From positions 2,604,001-2,668,000 of the forward strand of contig NZ_JAUSXO010000001.1 of the NCBI RefSeq assembly GCF_030816075.1: a stretch of DNA of 64,000 nt. Reading direction: 5' to 3'. The position numbers and the translations under genes are program-made. Shown here in pieces: positions 43,835 through 53,171 of this stretch; position 1 is the first letter of the stretch; every line of letters begins with the position of its first letter. The DNA is from Arthrobacter agilis (GTDB lineage Bacteria; Actinomycetota; Actinomycetes; Actinomycetales; Micrococcaceae). A model generated the notes under the pieces. The model did not search any database, was not told the origin of the DNA, and worked only from the letters and a program-made list of their open reading frames with translations.

Positions 43835-44653
43835 TCAGCGGAAGCGCGGCGCCCGCTTCTCCCTGAACGCCTCGAGGCCCTCGCGGTAGTCGTCCGAGAC
43901 CCCGAGCACGCCCTGCACGTCGTTCTCCCCGCGGATGGCATCCCACAGGCCGAGGCGCTCGTCGCGGATCCGGCCGACGAGCTGCTTCGAGGCGACGAAG
44001 GCCTGCAGCGGCCCCTGCGCGGCCCGGGCCGCCCGGGACCGGGTGAAATCGAGCAGGTCCGCCGCGGGTACTGCCCGGCTGAACAGTCCTCCCGCGACGG
44101 CTTCGGCGCCGCTCATGAGCTCCCCCGTGTACATGAGGTCGAGGGCGCGGTGCGGACCGAGCCGCTCCGTGAACAGCCAGTGTCCGCCCGAATCGAGGGC
44201 GAGCCCCAGATTCGCGAAGGGCGAGCCGATCTTCGCGTCCTCCGCCACGTACACCACGTCCGTCGCGAGGAGCAGGCCGAGCCCGACGCCGAGGCAGGCG
44301 CCCTGCGCAGCGGCGAAGGTCGGCGCGGGGAAGTCCGCCATCATCCGCAGCAGCGGTGTCAGCGCGGCATCGAGGAAGGCGTGGGCGTCGTCGGACCCGG
44401 GTTCGATGGAGCCGAGGTTCCGCCCGGCGCAGAACGCACGGCCCTCTCCCCGCAGCACCAGGGCCCGGACCGTTCCCCCACGCACACCGGCGGCGGCGTC
44501 GTCGTAGGCGGAGGCGAGGTCGGCGAGCGCCTCCTCGTCCACGGCGTTGAGCCGGTACGGGGCGTCGAGCACCACCTCGGCGATGCCGTCCGTGACGGTC
44601 AGCCGGACCATGGAGGTGGGGTCGCTGCTCGACGGCGTCGGTCGTGCGGACAT
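43835..44653 (-). CDS. paaG: Ring-1,2-epoxyphenylacetyl-CoA isomerase (PaaG-type enoyl-CoA hydratase family)
   Basis: 272-residue crotonase-fold enzyme. The oxyanion-hole block is GEGRAFCAGRNLGS and the second loop is GACLGVGLGLLLATD. LALDSGGHWLFTERLG has the Asp-Ser-Gly-Gly arrangement of PaaG isomerases, where Asp isomerises the epoxide to oxepin-CoA. It closes the paaABCDE operon, 10 bases after paaE, with AGGAG before ATG 44653. Distinguished from the PaaF-like hydratase at 52.4 kb by these motifs. Confidence 0.85.
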   Translation of the reverse strand: MSARPTPSSSDPTSMVRLTVTDGIAEVVLDAPYRLNAVDEEALADLASAYDDAAAGVRGGTVRALVLRGEGRAFCAGRNLGSIEPGSDDAHAFLDAALTPLLRMMADFPAPTFAAAQGACLGVGLGLLLATDVVYVAEDAKIGSPFANLGLALDSGGHWLFTERLGPHRALDLMYTGELMSGAEAVAGGLFSRAVPAADLLDFTRSRAARAAQGPLQAFVASKQLVGRIRDERLGLWDAIRGENDVQGVLGVSDDYREGLEAFREKRAPRFR

Positions 44654-44663
44654 GGAGGCGCTC

Positions 44664-45794
44664 CTAGGCGTCGTAGTCGACGGTGACGGCGTCGCTGGTC
44701 GGGTGGGACTGGCACGTGAGGACATAGCCGGCGGCGATCTCGTCGGGTTCCAGGGCGTAGTTCTCCTCCATGGCCACGGTGCCCTGGACGAGCTTCGCCC
44801 GGCAGGTGCCGCACACTCCACCGGCACAGGCGAAGGGGACATCGGGGCGCACCCGGAGCGCCGCGTTGAGGATCGACTCACGCGCATGCGTGGGACTCTG
44901 CACGGATCCCTGGAGCCCGTCGAGATTGAACGAGATGGTGTAGTTCTCACCGCCGGCGTCCGGCGCCACGGGCCGGCCGATGCTGCCTTCGGGCCGGGCC
45001 GGCTCACCCGTGGTGAACAGCTCGAAGCGCACGGCGTCCGCCGGCACACCCCGCGCGGACAGGAAGTCCCGGCAGAGCTGGACCAGCTCGAAGGGCCCGC
45101 AGAGGAACCACTCGTCCACGCGGTCGGTCGCGATGACGGTGCCGAGCAGCTTCTCCAGCTTCTCGGCGTCGATGCGTCCCGAGAGCAGCGGCGAGATGCG
45201 CTGTTCGCGCGACAGGACGTGATGGACCGCGAAGCGGGAGGGGTAGCGGTCCTTCAGGTCCGCGAGCTCCTCGAGGAACATGACGTCCATCGCGGCGCGG
45301 TTCGCGTACACGAGGTCGAACCGGACGTGCGGACCACTCGCGAGCATCGAACGGGCGATCGAGATCACCGGCGTGATGCCGGAACCGGCCGCGACGGCGA
45401 CCAGGGAGACAGCCTGCTCCCCCGGCGTCGTCCGCGGCGTGAACTGCCCGAGCGGGCTCATCACGTCGAGGGTGTCCCCGGCCTTCAGCGACTCGTTGGC
45501 CCAGGTGGAGAAGACACCGCCGAGGTCGCGCTTGACCGCGACGCGCAGTTCGCCGGGTCGAGGGTCGGCGCAGATCGAGTAGCTGCGCCGCACCTCCTTC
45601 GGCTCGCCGTCGACATCCAGCGTGGTGCGCAGGGCCACGTACTGGCCGGGGAGGTAGTCGTACTTGTCCTGCAGGTCGGCGGGCACGTCGAGGGTGACCT
45701 CGACGGCGTCCTCCGTGAGGCGGCGGACGCTGCGGACGGTGAGGGCGTGGAAGGCGCTACGCCGTTTGGTCGAGGGGGCGAGGACGACGGCCAT
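44664..45794 (-). CDS. paaE: 1,2-Phenylacetyl-CoA epoxidase reductase subunit
   Basis: 376 residues. An N-terminal FAD domain (RRSYSICADP), an NAD(P) domain (AVAAGSGITPVISIARSML) and a C-terminal plant-type 2Fe-2S ferredoxin domain (CAGGVCGTCRAKL plus a later Cys in LTCQSHP) form a PaaE-type reductase that delivers electrons from NADPH to the PaaAC di-iron oxygenase. The ATG overlaps the paaD stop by one base (TGATG). Confidence 0.93.
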   Translation of the reverse strand: MAVVLAPSTKRRSAFHALTVRSVRRLTEDAVEVTLDVPADLQDKYDYLPGQYVALRTTLDVDGEPKEVRRSYSICADPRPGELRVAVKRDLGGVFSTWANESLKAGDTLDVMSPLGQFTPRTTPGEQAVSLVAVAAGSGITPVISIARSMLASGPHVRFDLVYANRAAMDVMFLEELADLKDRYPSRFAVHHVLSREQRISPLLSGRIDAEKLEKLLGTVIATDRVDEWFLCGPFELVQLCRDFLSARGVPADAVRFELFTTGEPARPEGSIGRPVAPDAGGENYTISFNLDGLQGSVQSPTHARESILNAALRVRPDVPFACAGGVCGTCRAKLVQGTVAMEENYALEPDEIAAGYVLTCQSHPTSDAVTVDYDA

Positions 45795-46300
45795 CAGTGC
45801 ACCTTGAAGTAGTCGAAGGGTTCCCTGCAGGAAGTGCAGACGTAGAGCGCCTTGCAGGAGGTGGATCCGAAGCGTGTCAGCTCCCGGGTGTCCAGCGAGG
45901 AGCACTGGGGGCACTTGACGCTCAGTCCGATCCGCACGGGGCCGGCCGCCGCCTTCCCCGTGGGCGGCGCGATGCCGTACTCCTCGAGCTTGGCCTTGCC
46001 GTCGTCGGTGAGCCAGTCGGTGGTCCAGGCCGGCGAGAGCGTGAGGCGGACGGCGACGTCGTCGTACCCGGCACGGTGGAGCGCTGCCGTCACGTCGTCG
46101 CGGATGGCGTCCATCGCAGGGCATCCCGAGTAGGTCGGCGTGATCGTCACGAGCACCTGGCCGGACTCGGCCACGTGGGCGTCGCGGAGGACGCCCAGGT
46201 CCTCGATGGTGAGGACGGGGATCTCCGGGTCGCAGACGGTGGCCGCGATGTCCCAGACGGCGGCGTCCGTCCCGGCAGCGGGACGCAGGTCGGCGACCAT
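45794..46300 (-). CDS. paaD: Phenylacetyl-CoA epoxidase assembly protein
   Basis: 168 residues: an MIP18/SufT-like N-terminal domain (VCDPEIPVLTIEDLGVLRDA ... ITPTYSGCPAMDAI, with the reactive cysteine) and a C-terminal zinc-ribbon tail (CPQCSS ... CTSCREPFDYFKVH). Thought to mature the iron-sulfur or di-iron centre of the epoxidase. Overlaps paaC stop and paaE start by one base each. Confidence 0.9.
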   Translation of the reverse strand: MVADLRPAAGTDAAVWDIAATVCDPEIPVLTIEDLGVLRDAHVAESGQVLVTITPTYSGCPAMDAIRDDVTAALHRAGYDDVAVRLTLSPAWTTDWLTDDGKAKLEEYGIAPPTGKAAAGPVRIGLSVKCPQCSSLDTRELTRFGSTSCKALYVCTSCREPFDYFKVH

Positions 46301-47124
46301 CACCACGACGCTCCCGGGTGCTCGCGGGCGAGCACCTGCAGTTCGGCCAGGAGATAGCCGAGGTGTTCGCTGTGGCGGCCGAGGCGGCCTCCACCCACCG
46401 CCCCGGGCACGGCCGGCAGCTCGAGCCCGGCTTCGTCGAGGACGGCCGCGATCGCCGCGTCGAACGGCGCGCGGAGGGTGCTGGGCCGGACCCCTGCGCC
46501 GCCGAGTTCGTCGATGAGCGGGTAGTCCACGAACAGTTCGTCGACGTAGGGCCAGGTCAGCTTGAGGCCCGCGATCATGCGGCGGCGTGATTCGTCGGTG
46601 CCGAGCGCGAGGCGGAGCACCCACTGGATGCTGTGGTCACGGTGGTAGTCGACCTCCTTGACGGCTTTCGCGGCGATCGCCGCGAGCGTCGGGTCGGTCG
46701 AACCGACGAGTCGCGAGTAGAGCTCCCACTGGTACAGGGCGACAACGAGCTGCCGCGCGATCGTGCGGGCGAAGTCGCCGTTGGGCTGCTCGACGAGGTG
46801 CACGGAGCGGAACTCGGGCTCCCGCCGGAAGTAGGCGAGGTCGTCCTCCGTCCTGTCCCAGGCGCGTCCCGCGTAGGTCAGGAAGGACCGGGCGTGCCCG
46901 ATCTGGTCGAGAGCGATGTTCGCGAGCGCGACGTCCTCCTCGAGCTCCGGCGCCCGGGAGATCCACCAGCCCAGACGCTGCGCCAGGATGAGGGCGTCAT
47001 CGCCCAGCCACAGCGCGTACTGCGCCACGGCGTCGTCCGGCCGGGCCTCCAGCAGCGCGATGTCCTCGGGCCGCAGCGCGTTGCCCGGGGTGATGCGGGT
47101 GGCGCTGGCATTCGCCTCGCTCAC
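46300..47124 (-). CDS. paaC: 1,2-Phenylacetyl-CoA epoxidase structural subunit PaaC
   Basis: 274-residue ferritin-like structural partner of PaaA. Helical throughout, with the typical ALWLGDDALILAQRLGWWISRAPELEEDVALANIALDQIGHARS block and KEVDYHRDHSIQWVLRLALGT. Start is GTG at 47124, overlapping the paaB stop (GTGA). Confidence 0.92.
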   Translation of the reverse strand: MSEANASATRITPGNALRPEDIALLEARPDDAVAQYALWLGDDALILAQRLGWWISRAPELEEDVALANIALDQIGHARSFLTYAGRAWDRTEDDLAYFRREPEFRSVHLVEQPNGDFARTIARQLVVALYQWELYSRLVGSTDPTLAAIAAKAVKEVDYHRDHSIQWVLRLALGTDESRRRMIAGLKLTWPYVDELFVDYPLIDELGGAGVRPSTLRAPFDAAIAAVLDEAGLELPAVPGAVGGGRLGRHSEHLGYLLAELQVLAREHPGASW

Positions 47125-47468
47125 AGGTGCTTCACCCCCTCGCTCTTCGTGTAGTACGTGGCGTGCCGGTAGTCCTTGCCCTGCGGCGACTCGAAGAACG
47201 CGTCCTTCGCGTCGGGGTCGCTGGTCACGACGGCCGACGCCGGGACCACCCAGAGGCTCACGCCCTCGTTGCGCCGCGTGTAGAGGTCCCGGGCATTGCG
47301 GACGGCCATCTCGGCGTCCGGGGCATGCAGGGATCCCGCGTGGACGTGGGAGAGCCCGCGCGAGGACCGCACGAAGACCTCCCAGAGCGGCCATGCGGCG
47401 CGCGCTTCCTGCGGGCCCGTGGACGGCGCCGTCGCGCCGTCGTCACCTGTCGTCGATCCGCCGGTCAT
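47121..47468 (-). CDS. paaB: 1,2-Phenylacetyl-CoA epoxidase subunit PaaB
   Basis: 115 residues with the PaaB core WPLWEVFVRSSRGLSHVHAGSLHAPDAEMAVRNARDLYTRRNEGVSLWVVP. The first 25 residues are a low-complexity Thr/Gly extension. Bridges the PaaA-PaaC units in the known complex. One-base gap to the paaA stop, so closely coupled. Confidence 0.93.
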   Translation of the reverse strand: MTGGSTTGDDGATAPSTGPQEARAAWPLWEVFVRSSRGLSHVHAGSLHAPDAEMAVRNARDLYTRRNEGVSLWVVPASAVVTSDPDAKDAFFESPQGKDYRHATYYTKSEGVKHL

Positions 47469-47469
47469 C

Positions 47470-48453
47470 CTAGGCCACCTTCGCCGTCGCGCGCCCGGCT
47501 GCCTGCTTCGCGGCATAGGCCGCTGCGGCCTCCCGCACCCAGGCGCCCTCCTCATGGGCCTCCCGGCGCCGCTCCATGCGCTGCGCATTGCACGGCCCGC
47601 GGCCCGCGAGGACCTCCCTGAACTCGTTCCAGTCGAGGGGTCCGTGCTCCCAGCGGCCGGTCTCCTCGTTGTATCGGACGTCCTTGTCGGGCAGTTCCAG
47701 CCCGAGGACCCTGATCTGCTCGACCATCATGCCGACGAAGCGCGAGCGCAGCTCGTCGTTGGAGAAGCGCTTGATGTTCCACTCCATCGACTTCTGCGAG
47801 TTGGGCGACTCCTCGTCCGGAGGCCCGAACATCATGAGCGACGGCGCGTACCAGCGGTCGACGGCGTCCTGTGCCATGGCGCGCTGCTCCGGGGTGCCGT
47901 TGGCGAGCTCGAGCAGGATCTCGAAGCCCTGCCGCTGGTGGAAGGATTCCTCCTTGCAGATGCGCACCATGGCCCGTCCGTAGGGTCCGTAGGAGGCACG
48001 GCAGAGGGGCACCTGGTTGCAGATCGCCGCTCCGTCGACGAGCCAGCCGATCGCACCGATGTCCGCCCACGTCAGCACGGGGTAGTTGAAGATGCTCGAG
48101 TAGCGTGCCTTGCCGGCGATCAGGTCCTCGGTCATGCGGTCACGCGATGTACCGAGGGTCTCGGCGGCCGAGTAGAGATAGAGGCCGTGGCCCGCCTCGT
48201 CCTGCACCTTGGCCATGAGGACGGCCTTGCGCTTGAGGGACGGCGCCCGGGTGATCCAGTTGGCCTCGGGCTGCATGCCGATGATCTCGGAGTGCGCGTG
48301 CTGGGAGATCTGCCGGGTCAGCGACTTGCGGTAGTCCGCGGGCATCCAGTCACGCGGCTCGATCCGGGAGTCCCGGGCGATGATCTCGTTGAAGAGCCGT
48401 TCCCCGGCGGCGTCGTCCACACGGCTTCCCGGGTTCGTCACTGTCGTCGTCAT
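47470..48453 (-). CDS. paaA: 1,2-Phenylacetyl-CoA epoxidase catalytic subunit
   Basis: 327-residue di-iron catalytic subunit. Metal-binding segments include [22 protein letters not shown] (ExxH) and [22 protein letters not shown] (ExxH), as in PaaA. First gene of paaABCDE-paaG. A TetR-type operator at 48489-48510 lies 36 bases upstream of the start, so the operon is likely repressed until phenylacetyl-CoA accumulates. Confidence 0.95.
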   Translation of the reverse strand: MTTTVTNPGSRVDDAAGERLFNEIIARDSRIEPRDWMPADYRKSLTRQISQHAHSEIIGMQPEANWITRAPSLKRKAVLMAKVQDEAGHGLYLYSAAETLGTSRDRMTEDLIAGKARYSSIFNYPVLTWADIGAIGWLVDGAAICNQVPLCRASYGPYGRAMVRICKEESFHQRQGFEILLELANGTPEQRAMAQDAVDRWYAPSLMMFGPPDEESPNSQKSMEWNIKRFSNDELRSRFVGMMVEQIRVLGLELPDKDVRYNEETGRWEHGPLDWNEFREVLAGRGPCNAQRMERRREAHEEGAWVREAAAAYAAKQAAGRATAKVA

Positions 48454-48488
48454 GGTGCCTGCCTCGCTCGTCTGGACGCCCGGTTTAT

Positions 48489-48510
48489 TTACCGACCGTT
48501 CGTTCAGTAT
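48489..48510. promoter_or_regulatory. TetR-type operator upstream of paaA
   Basis: TTACCGACCGTTCGTTCAGTAT is a near-perfect 22-bp dyad centred on TT at 48499-48500. It matches the site before the second paa operon at 54429-54450 in most positions. Confidence 0.8.
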
Positions 48511-48543
48511 AGGGAGGGCAGCCACGGAGGGTCAACGGCCGGC

Positions 48544-48557
48544 CGACCGAACGGTCG
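48544..48557. promoter_or_regulatory. Second TetR-type site upstream of paaR
   Basis: CGACCGAACGGTCG is a perfect 14-bp palindrome, 15 bases before the regulator ATG. It shares the GACCG/GAACG core, suggesting autorepression. Confidence 0.7.
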
Positions 48558-48572
48558 TGCAAAAATGACAGC

Positions 48573-49184
48573 ATGACCGTCGCCGACCCCACGCCGTCCC
48601 CCACCCGCCGCGGGCGCCCGGGCTACGACCAGCAGTCGGTCCTGGCCGTCGCGGTCACGGCCTTCAACCGTCACGGCTACGAGGCGACGTCGATGGGGAT
48701 GCTGGCCGAGGAGCTCGGCATCAGCAAGTCGGCGATCTACCACCACGTCCCGTCCAAGGGCGAACTGCTGCGGCTCGCCCTCGACCACGCGCTCGGCGGT
48801 CTCGAGGCGGTGCTCTCCGCGCCAGGGGCTGCTGCCGGCGCCGCCGATGCACGCCTGGAGTTCGTCCTCCGCGGGACCATCGCCGTCCTGACCGAACGGC
48901 TCCCCTTCGTGACCCTGCTCCTGCGCTTGCGCGGCAACACGCAGATCGAGCGCGAGGCACTGGAGCGACGGCGCACGTTCGACCGCGAGGTGGCGGCCCT
49001 GGTGGACGCCGCCCGCCACGAGGGGTCCATCCGCAGCGACATCGACCCCCGCACCACCACGCGCCTGATCTTCGGGACCATCAACTCGATCGTCGAGTGG
49101 TACCGGCCGGGCGGACCCCTGTCGGCCGAAAAGCTGGCCGACGACGTCATCGTCATGGTGTTCGACGGGCTCCACCGGCGGTAA
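48573..49184 (+). CDS. TetR/AcrR family regulator of phenylacetate catabolism (PaaR-like)
   Basis: 203 residues: an N-terminal helix-turn-helix (VLAVAVTAFNRHGYEATSMGMLAEELGISKSAIYHHVPSKGELL, TetR signature) and a helical ligand domain. Divergent from paaA and convergent with paaZ. Near-identical operators lie before both paa operons and a related one before its own gene, so it most likely represses all three and responds to phenylacetyl-CoA. This is inference; the ligand is not visible in the sequence. The downstream repeat array begins at its stop codon. Confidence 0.9.
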   Translation: MTVADPTPSPTRRGRPGYDQQSVLAVAVTAFNRHGYEATSMGMLAEELGISKSAIYHHVPSKGELLRLALDHALGGLEAVLSAPGAAAGAADARLEFVLRGTIAVLTERLPFVTLLLRLRGNTQIEREALERRRTFDREVAALVDAARHEGSIRSDIDPRTTTRLIFGTINSIVEWYRPGGPLSAEKLADDVIVMVFDGLHRR

Positions 49185-49322
49185 CCGCTCCGCCACGGGG
49201 CGGGGCAGCAGCTCCACGCCGTCACGGGGTGGGCCAGCAGCTCAGCGCCGGGCACCGCTCCGCCACGGGGCAGGGCGGCCGCTCAGCGCCGGGCGCCGCT
49301 CCGTTACGGGGCAGGCCAGGGC
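49184..49322. repeat. Roughly 36-41-bp degenerate repeats after the TetR gene
   Basis: ACCGCTCCGCCACGGGGC recurs: copies start at 49184, about 49217 (divergent), 49253 and 49294, each followed by a GCTCAGCGCCGGGC-type segment. Lies between convergent genes; no gene in the 216-base gap. Confidence 0.7.
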
Positions 49323-49400
49323 CGACCATGCCACCCGACGGGCGGACCGCTGCGCGTCCGGCGGTAGCGCCGGACGCGCAGTGGCGGCGCTGCTTCGGCG

Positions 49401-51488
49401 CTACTTCCGCACGAGGGTCAGGACGTCGTAGGTCGCCACGATCTCGTCGTCCTGGTTGTGCAGGACGGCGTCCCACGCCACCTCGCCGTACTCGTCCGTC
49501 TCCCGTGGCGTGATCCGCTTGGCCGTCAGTGTCACGCGGATCGAATCCCCCGCGGCGACCGGCGTGATGAACCGGAGGTTCTCCAGGCCGTAGTTCGCCA
49601 GCACGGGCCCGGGCGCGGGATCCACGAAGAGCCCCGCACCCCAGGACAACAGCAGGTAGCCGTGGGCAACGATGCCCGGGAAGAAGGGGTTGGCGGCGGC
49701 TGCCTCCTCGTCCGTGTGGGCGTAGAAGGTGTCGCCCGTGGTCTTGGCGAACGCCGCGATGTCCTCGAGCGTGACCCGCCGCAGCCCGGAGCGGACCGCG
49801 TCGCCGATGCGCAGCGTGGCGAGGTCCTTGCGGAACGGGTGCCCGTCGTCGAACCGGCGGTCGGCACCCGTGTGCCATTCGCCCGTGATGCTGGTGAGCA
49901 TGTTCGGCGATCCCTGCACGGCCGTGCGCTGCATGTGGTGCAGCACCGAGCGCATGCCGCCGAGCTCCTCGCCACCGCCGGCACGCCCGGGCCCGCCGTG
50001 CACGAGGTGCGGGACGGGCGAGCCGTGCCCGGTGGAGGTGCGGGCGTCCTCACGGTTGAGGATCAGGACGCGGCCGTGGTGCGCGGCGATCCCGAGCACG
50101 AGTTCCTGTGCCACCGCCGGATCGTTCGTGCAGACCGTGGCGACGAGGGACCCGGACCCGAGGGCGGCCAGGCGGACGGCGTGCGGCAGGTCGTCGTAGC
50201 CGATGACCGAGGCGACCGGGCCGAAGGCCTCCACCGAGTGCAGTGCGCCGGCCTCCACGTCCTTCCACGTGAGCAGCACGGGTTCCATGAAGGCCCCTCC
50301 CGGCGCCTTGCCGGACGTGTTGTCCGCGAGCACGACGTCGGGTGCGTCGAGTGAGCCGAACGCCACGGACGCACCGCCGGCGATCAGCTCCCGCACCGCG
50401 TCCTGGACGCCCTCGAGCTGTGCGAGCGACGCGAGCGCGCCCATCGTGACGCCGTCGGCGCGCGGATCACCGAGCCTCACCCGGGAGCGGATCCGCTCCC
50501 CGGCGGCCCGGACGACGTCGTCGACCAGCGCCTGCGGCACGATGGACCGGCGGATGCTCGTGCACTTCTGGCCCGCCTTCACCGTCATCTCGGTGACCAG
50601 GGACTTCACGAAGGCGTCGAACTCGGGCGTGCCCGGCGCCGCGTCCGGGCCGAGGATCGCGGCGTTGAGCGAATCCGTCTCGCAGGTGAAGCGCACCCCG
50701 CCCCGCTCGACCGACGGGTGGGACTTGAGGTGGTTGGCCGTCGACGCCGAGCCGGTGAAGGACACGAGGTCCCGGTAGTCGAGGTGATCGAGGACGTCGC
50801 GCGCCGGCCCGGAGATGAGCTGCAGCGAACCGGCCGGCAGGATCGCCGAGCCGATGATGAGCTTCACGACGGCGGCGGTCAGGAATCCGGTGGGCGTCGC
50901 GGGCTTCACGATGGTCGGCACACCGGCGAGGAAGGCGGGGGCCAGCTTCTCGAGCATGCCCCACACCGGGAAGTTGAAGGCATTGATCTGCACGGCGACA
51001 CCGGGGATGCGCGTGTGGATGTGCGTGCCGAGGAAGGAACCGTCCTTGGAGAGCACCTCGGGCGGTCCGTCGACGATCACGTGGGAGTTGGGCAGCTCGC
51101 GGCGCCCCTTCGACCCGAAGGTGAAGAGCACCCCGATGCCGCCGTCGATGTCCACCATCGAGTCGACCTTCGTGGCCCCGGTCTTCGCGGACAGCTCGTA
51201 CAGCGGCTCGCGGTGCGCGTTCAGGTACTGCGCGAGCTCCTTGAGCTTCAGGGCACGCTCGTGGAAGGTGAACCGTCCGAGTGCGGCCTGGCCCGTGGTC
51301 CGCGCGAAGCGGACGGCGGCAGCGGTGTCGATGCCGGCCGTGCTGACGACGGCGAGCTCCTCGCCCGTGCTGGCGTCGCGGACCACTGTCCCGTCGTCGT
51401 CCGCGGCAGTCCTCTCCGGCGTCCACCAGGCGTCCTCGATGAAGCTGGGGACGACGTCGATCTGTACTCGTTCCGGGGCGGTGGTCAT
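49401..51488 (-). CDS. paaZ: Bifunctional oxepin-CoA hydrolase / semialdehyde dehydrogenase
   Basis: 695 residues: an NAD(P)-aldehyde dehydrogenase domain (about 1-520; catalytic Cys in AGQKCTSIRRS, substrate-binding FTGSAS) and a C-terminal MaoC hotdog hydratase domain (DTFYAHTDEEAAAANPFFPGIVAHGYL, with the Asp-His pair). This is the PaaZ fusion that opens the oxepin ring and oxidises the resulting aldehyde. ATG 51488 follows 52 bases after the paaH stop; GAAAGGCGAGC precedes it. Last gene of the paaJ-F-H-Z operon. Confidence 0.93.
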   Translation of the reverse strand: MTTAPERVQIDVVPSFIEDAWWTPERTAADDDGTVVRDASTGEELAVVSTAGIDTAAAVRFARTTGQAALGRFTFHERALKLKELAQYLNAHREPLYELSAKTGATKVDSMVDIDGGIGVLFTFGSKGRRELPNSHVIVDGPPEVLSKDGSFLGTHIHTRIPGVAVQINAFNFPVWGMLEKLAPAFLAGVPTIVKPATPTGFLTAAVVKLIIGSAILPAGSLQLISGPARDVLDHLDYRDLVSFTGSASTANHLKSHPSVERGGVRFTCETDSLNAAILGPDAAPGTPEFDAFVKSLVTEMTVKAGQKCTSIRRSIVPQALVDDVVRAAGERIRSRVRLGDPRADGVTMGALASLAQLEGVQDAVRELIAGGASVAFGSLDAPDVVLADNTSGKAPGGAFMEPVLLTWKDVEAGALHSVEAFGPVASVIGYDDLPHAVRLAALGSGSLVATVCTNDPAVAQELVLGIAAHHGRVLILNREDARTSTGHGSPVPHLVHGGPGRAGGGEELGGMRSVLHHMQRTAVQGSPNMLTSITGEWHTGADRRFDDGHPFRKDLATLRIGDAVRSGLRRVTLEDIAAFAKTTGDTFYAHTDEEAAAANPFFPGIVAHGYLLLSWGAGLFVDPAPGPVLANYGLENLRFITPVAAGDSIRVTLTAKRITPRETDEYGEVAWDAVLHNQDDEIVATYDVLTLVRK

Positions 51489-51540
51489 GTCCGCTCGCCT
51501 TTCGCTGGGTTGTCCTGGTGCTGGTACGGGTGTGCTCGGG

Positions 51541-52428
51541 TCAGGGAGCGGACGACGGCGGCGCGTCGTCCCACGTGAAGAAGCCTTGGCCGCTCTTGCG
51601 GCCGAGGTCGCCCCGGGCCACCGTCTCGCGCAGGATCGCGGGTGGGGTGAAGCGCGGGCCGAGGGTGGAGGCGAGGTACTCCGCGATCCCGAGGCGGACG
51701 TCCAGCCCCACGATGTCGGTGGTCCGGAGCGGCCCGACCGGGTGCTTGTAGCCGAGGACCATCGCGGCGTCGATGTCCTCCGCGCTCGCCACGCCCTCCT
51801 CGAGCATCCGCATGGCCTCCAGGGCGATCGCGACGCCGAGCCGGGAGCTCGCGAAGCCCGGGGAGTCCCGCACGACGACGGGCGTCTTGCCGAGCGCATC
51901 CACCCAGGACCGCGCGGCGGCCTGGAGCTCCGGGGACGTCCGGGCGCCGAGGACCACCTCGATCAGGGTCGAGGCGGGCACGGGGTTGAAGAAGTGGAGG
52001 CCGCAGAACCGCTCGGGGCGCCGCAGGGCTTCGGCGAGCGCGTCGACGGACAGGGAGGAGGTGTTCGTCGCGAGCCACGCGTCGCCGTCGAGGACGTCCT
52101 CGACCTCCCGCAGCGCCCGGCGCTTGAGCCCGAGGTCCTCGGGGACCGCCTCGACGACGAGGTCGCAGGAGGAGAACGACCCGTAGTCGGTGGACACCGT
52201 CACGCGGCGGGTCAGCTCCGCCAGCGGTTCCGCGGTCGTGCCGCGGTCCACGCTGCGCGCGAGTGCCTGCCGGACACGGTCCAGGCCTGCGGTGGCGGCG
52301 GGATCGTCACGCTCAACGACGACCACGCCGGAGCCGGCGAGGCAGAAGGCGTGCGCGATGCCCGCGCCCATCCGTCCGCCACCGAGCACGCCGACGCGCG
52401 CGGGCACGCCGAGGGGGAGATCGCTCAT
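51541..52428 (-). CDS. paaH: 3-Hydroxyadipyl-CoA dehydrogenase
   Basis: 295-residue 3-hydroxyacyl-CoA dehydrogenase. NAD motif GVLGGGRMGAGIAHAF near the N-terminus, the catalytic His in LHFFNPVPASTLIEVV with Glu, and the C-terminal helical dimer domain (HPVGPLRTTDIVGLDVRLGIAEYL). Overlaps paaF by four bases (ATGA). In context it oxidises 3-hydroxyadipyl-CoA. Confidence 0.92.
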   Translation of the reverse strand: MSDLPLGVPARVGVLGGGRMGAGIAHAFCLAGSGVVVVERDDPAATAGLDRVRQALARSVDRGTTAEPLAELTRRVTVSTDYGSFSSCDLVVEAVPEDLGLKRRALREVEDVLDGDAWLATNTSSLSVDALAEALRRPERFCGLHFFNPVPASTLIEVVLGARTSPELQAAARSWVDALGKTPVVVRDSPGFASSRLGVAIALEAMRMLEEGVASAEDIDAAMVLGYKHPVGPLRTTDIVGLDVRLGIAEYLASTLGPRFTPPAILRETVARGDLGRKSGQGFFTWDDAPPSSAP

Positions 52429-53171
52429 GAGGTCCTCTTCCGGTCCAGGAACTGCTGCATGCGGTCGAACTTGGCCTCCGACTCGAAGAGGACGGCCTGC
52501 GCCAGCTGGTCGATCACCGGATGCGCGTCCCTCGGTGCGTGGAACACACTCTTGGTGATGCGGACGGCCAGGGGGTCCTGTCGGCCGATGCGGTCGGCGA
52601 GCTCGTGCGCGGCCTGCAGGAGGTCCTCCGGTGCGTGGATCGCGGTGATGAGCCGGGCAGCCAGGGCCTCCTCGGCCGTGAGGATGCGGCCGGCGAGCAG
52701 GATCTCCTTGGCGAGCGGCTCCCCCACCAGCTCCTTCAGGCGCCAGGTGGCCCCGGCCGCGGGGAGGATGCCGAGGCCCGTCTCCGGGTTGCCGATCCGC
52801 AGCCGCGGCGTCCCGAGGCGGAAGTCGGCGGCGAACGCGAGTTCGGCGCCACCACCGAGCGCGTAGCCGTCGAGGGCCGCGACGACCGGCATGGGCAACG
52901 CCGCGATGCGGGCGAAGAGCGTCGAGTTGATGCCTGCCAGGGCGTCGTCACGGCGGCGCTCGCGCAGTTCGGCGATGTCGGCTCCCGAGGCGAAGACGCC
53001 GTCGGACCCCGTCAGGATCAGGGTGCGGGGCGCCGCTTCGAGGTCGGCGCAGACCGCGTGCAGCTCGTCGACCATCCGGCGGTCGATCGCGTTGCGCGCC
53101 TCGGGGCGGTGCAGCTCAACGACGAGGACATTCGAGCCGGCGCCCTCGGTGAGCTTCAGTGCTGACGGCAT
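52425..53171 (-). CDS. paaF: 2,3-Dehydroadipyl-CoA hydratase (enoyl-CoA hydratase family)
   Basis: 248-residue crotonase-fold hydratase: SDGVFASGADIAELRER oxyanion block, LDGYALGGGAELAFAADFRLG, and IGNPETGLGILPAAGATWRL with the Glu that distinguishes hydratases from PaaG isomerases. The start overlaps the thiolase stop by one base, and it is followed by paaH. Assigned PaaF from motifs and place. Confidence 0.88.
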   Translation of the reverse strand: MPSALKLTEGAGSNVLVVELHRPEARNAIDRRMVDELHAVCADLEAAPRTLILTGSDGVFASGADIAELRERRRDDALAGINSTLFARIAALPMPVVAALDGYALGGGAELAFAADFRLGTPRLRIGNPETGLGILPAAGATWRLKELVGEPLAKEILLAGRILTAEEALAARLITAIHAPEDLLQAAHELADRIGRQDPLAVRITKSVFHAPRDAHPVIDQLAQAVLFESEAKFDRMQQFLDRKRTS

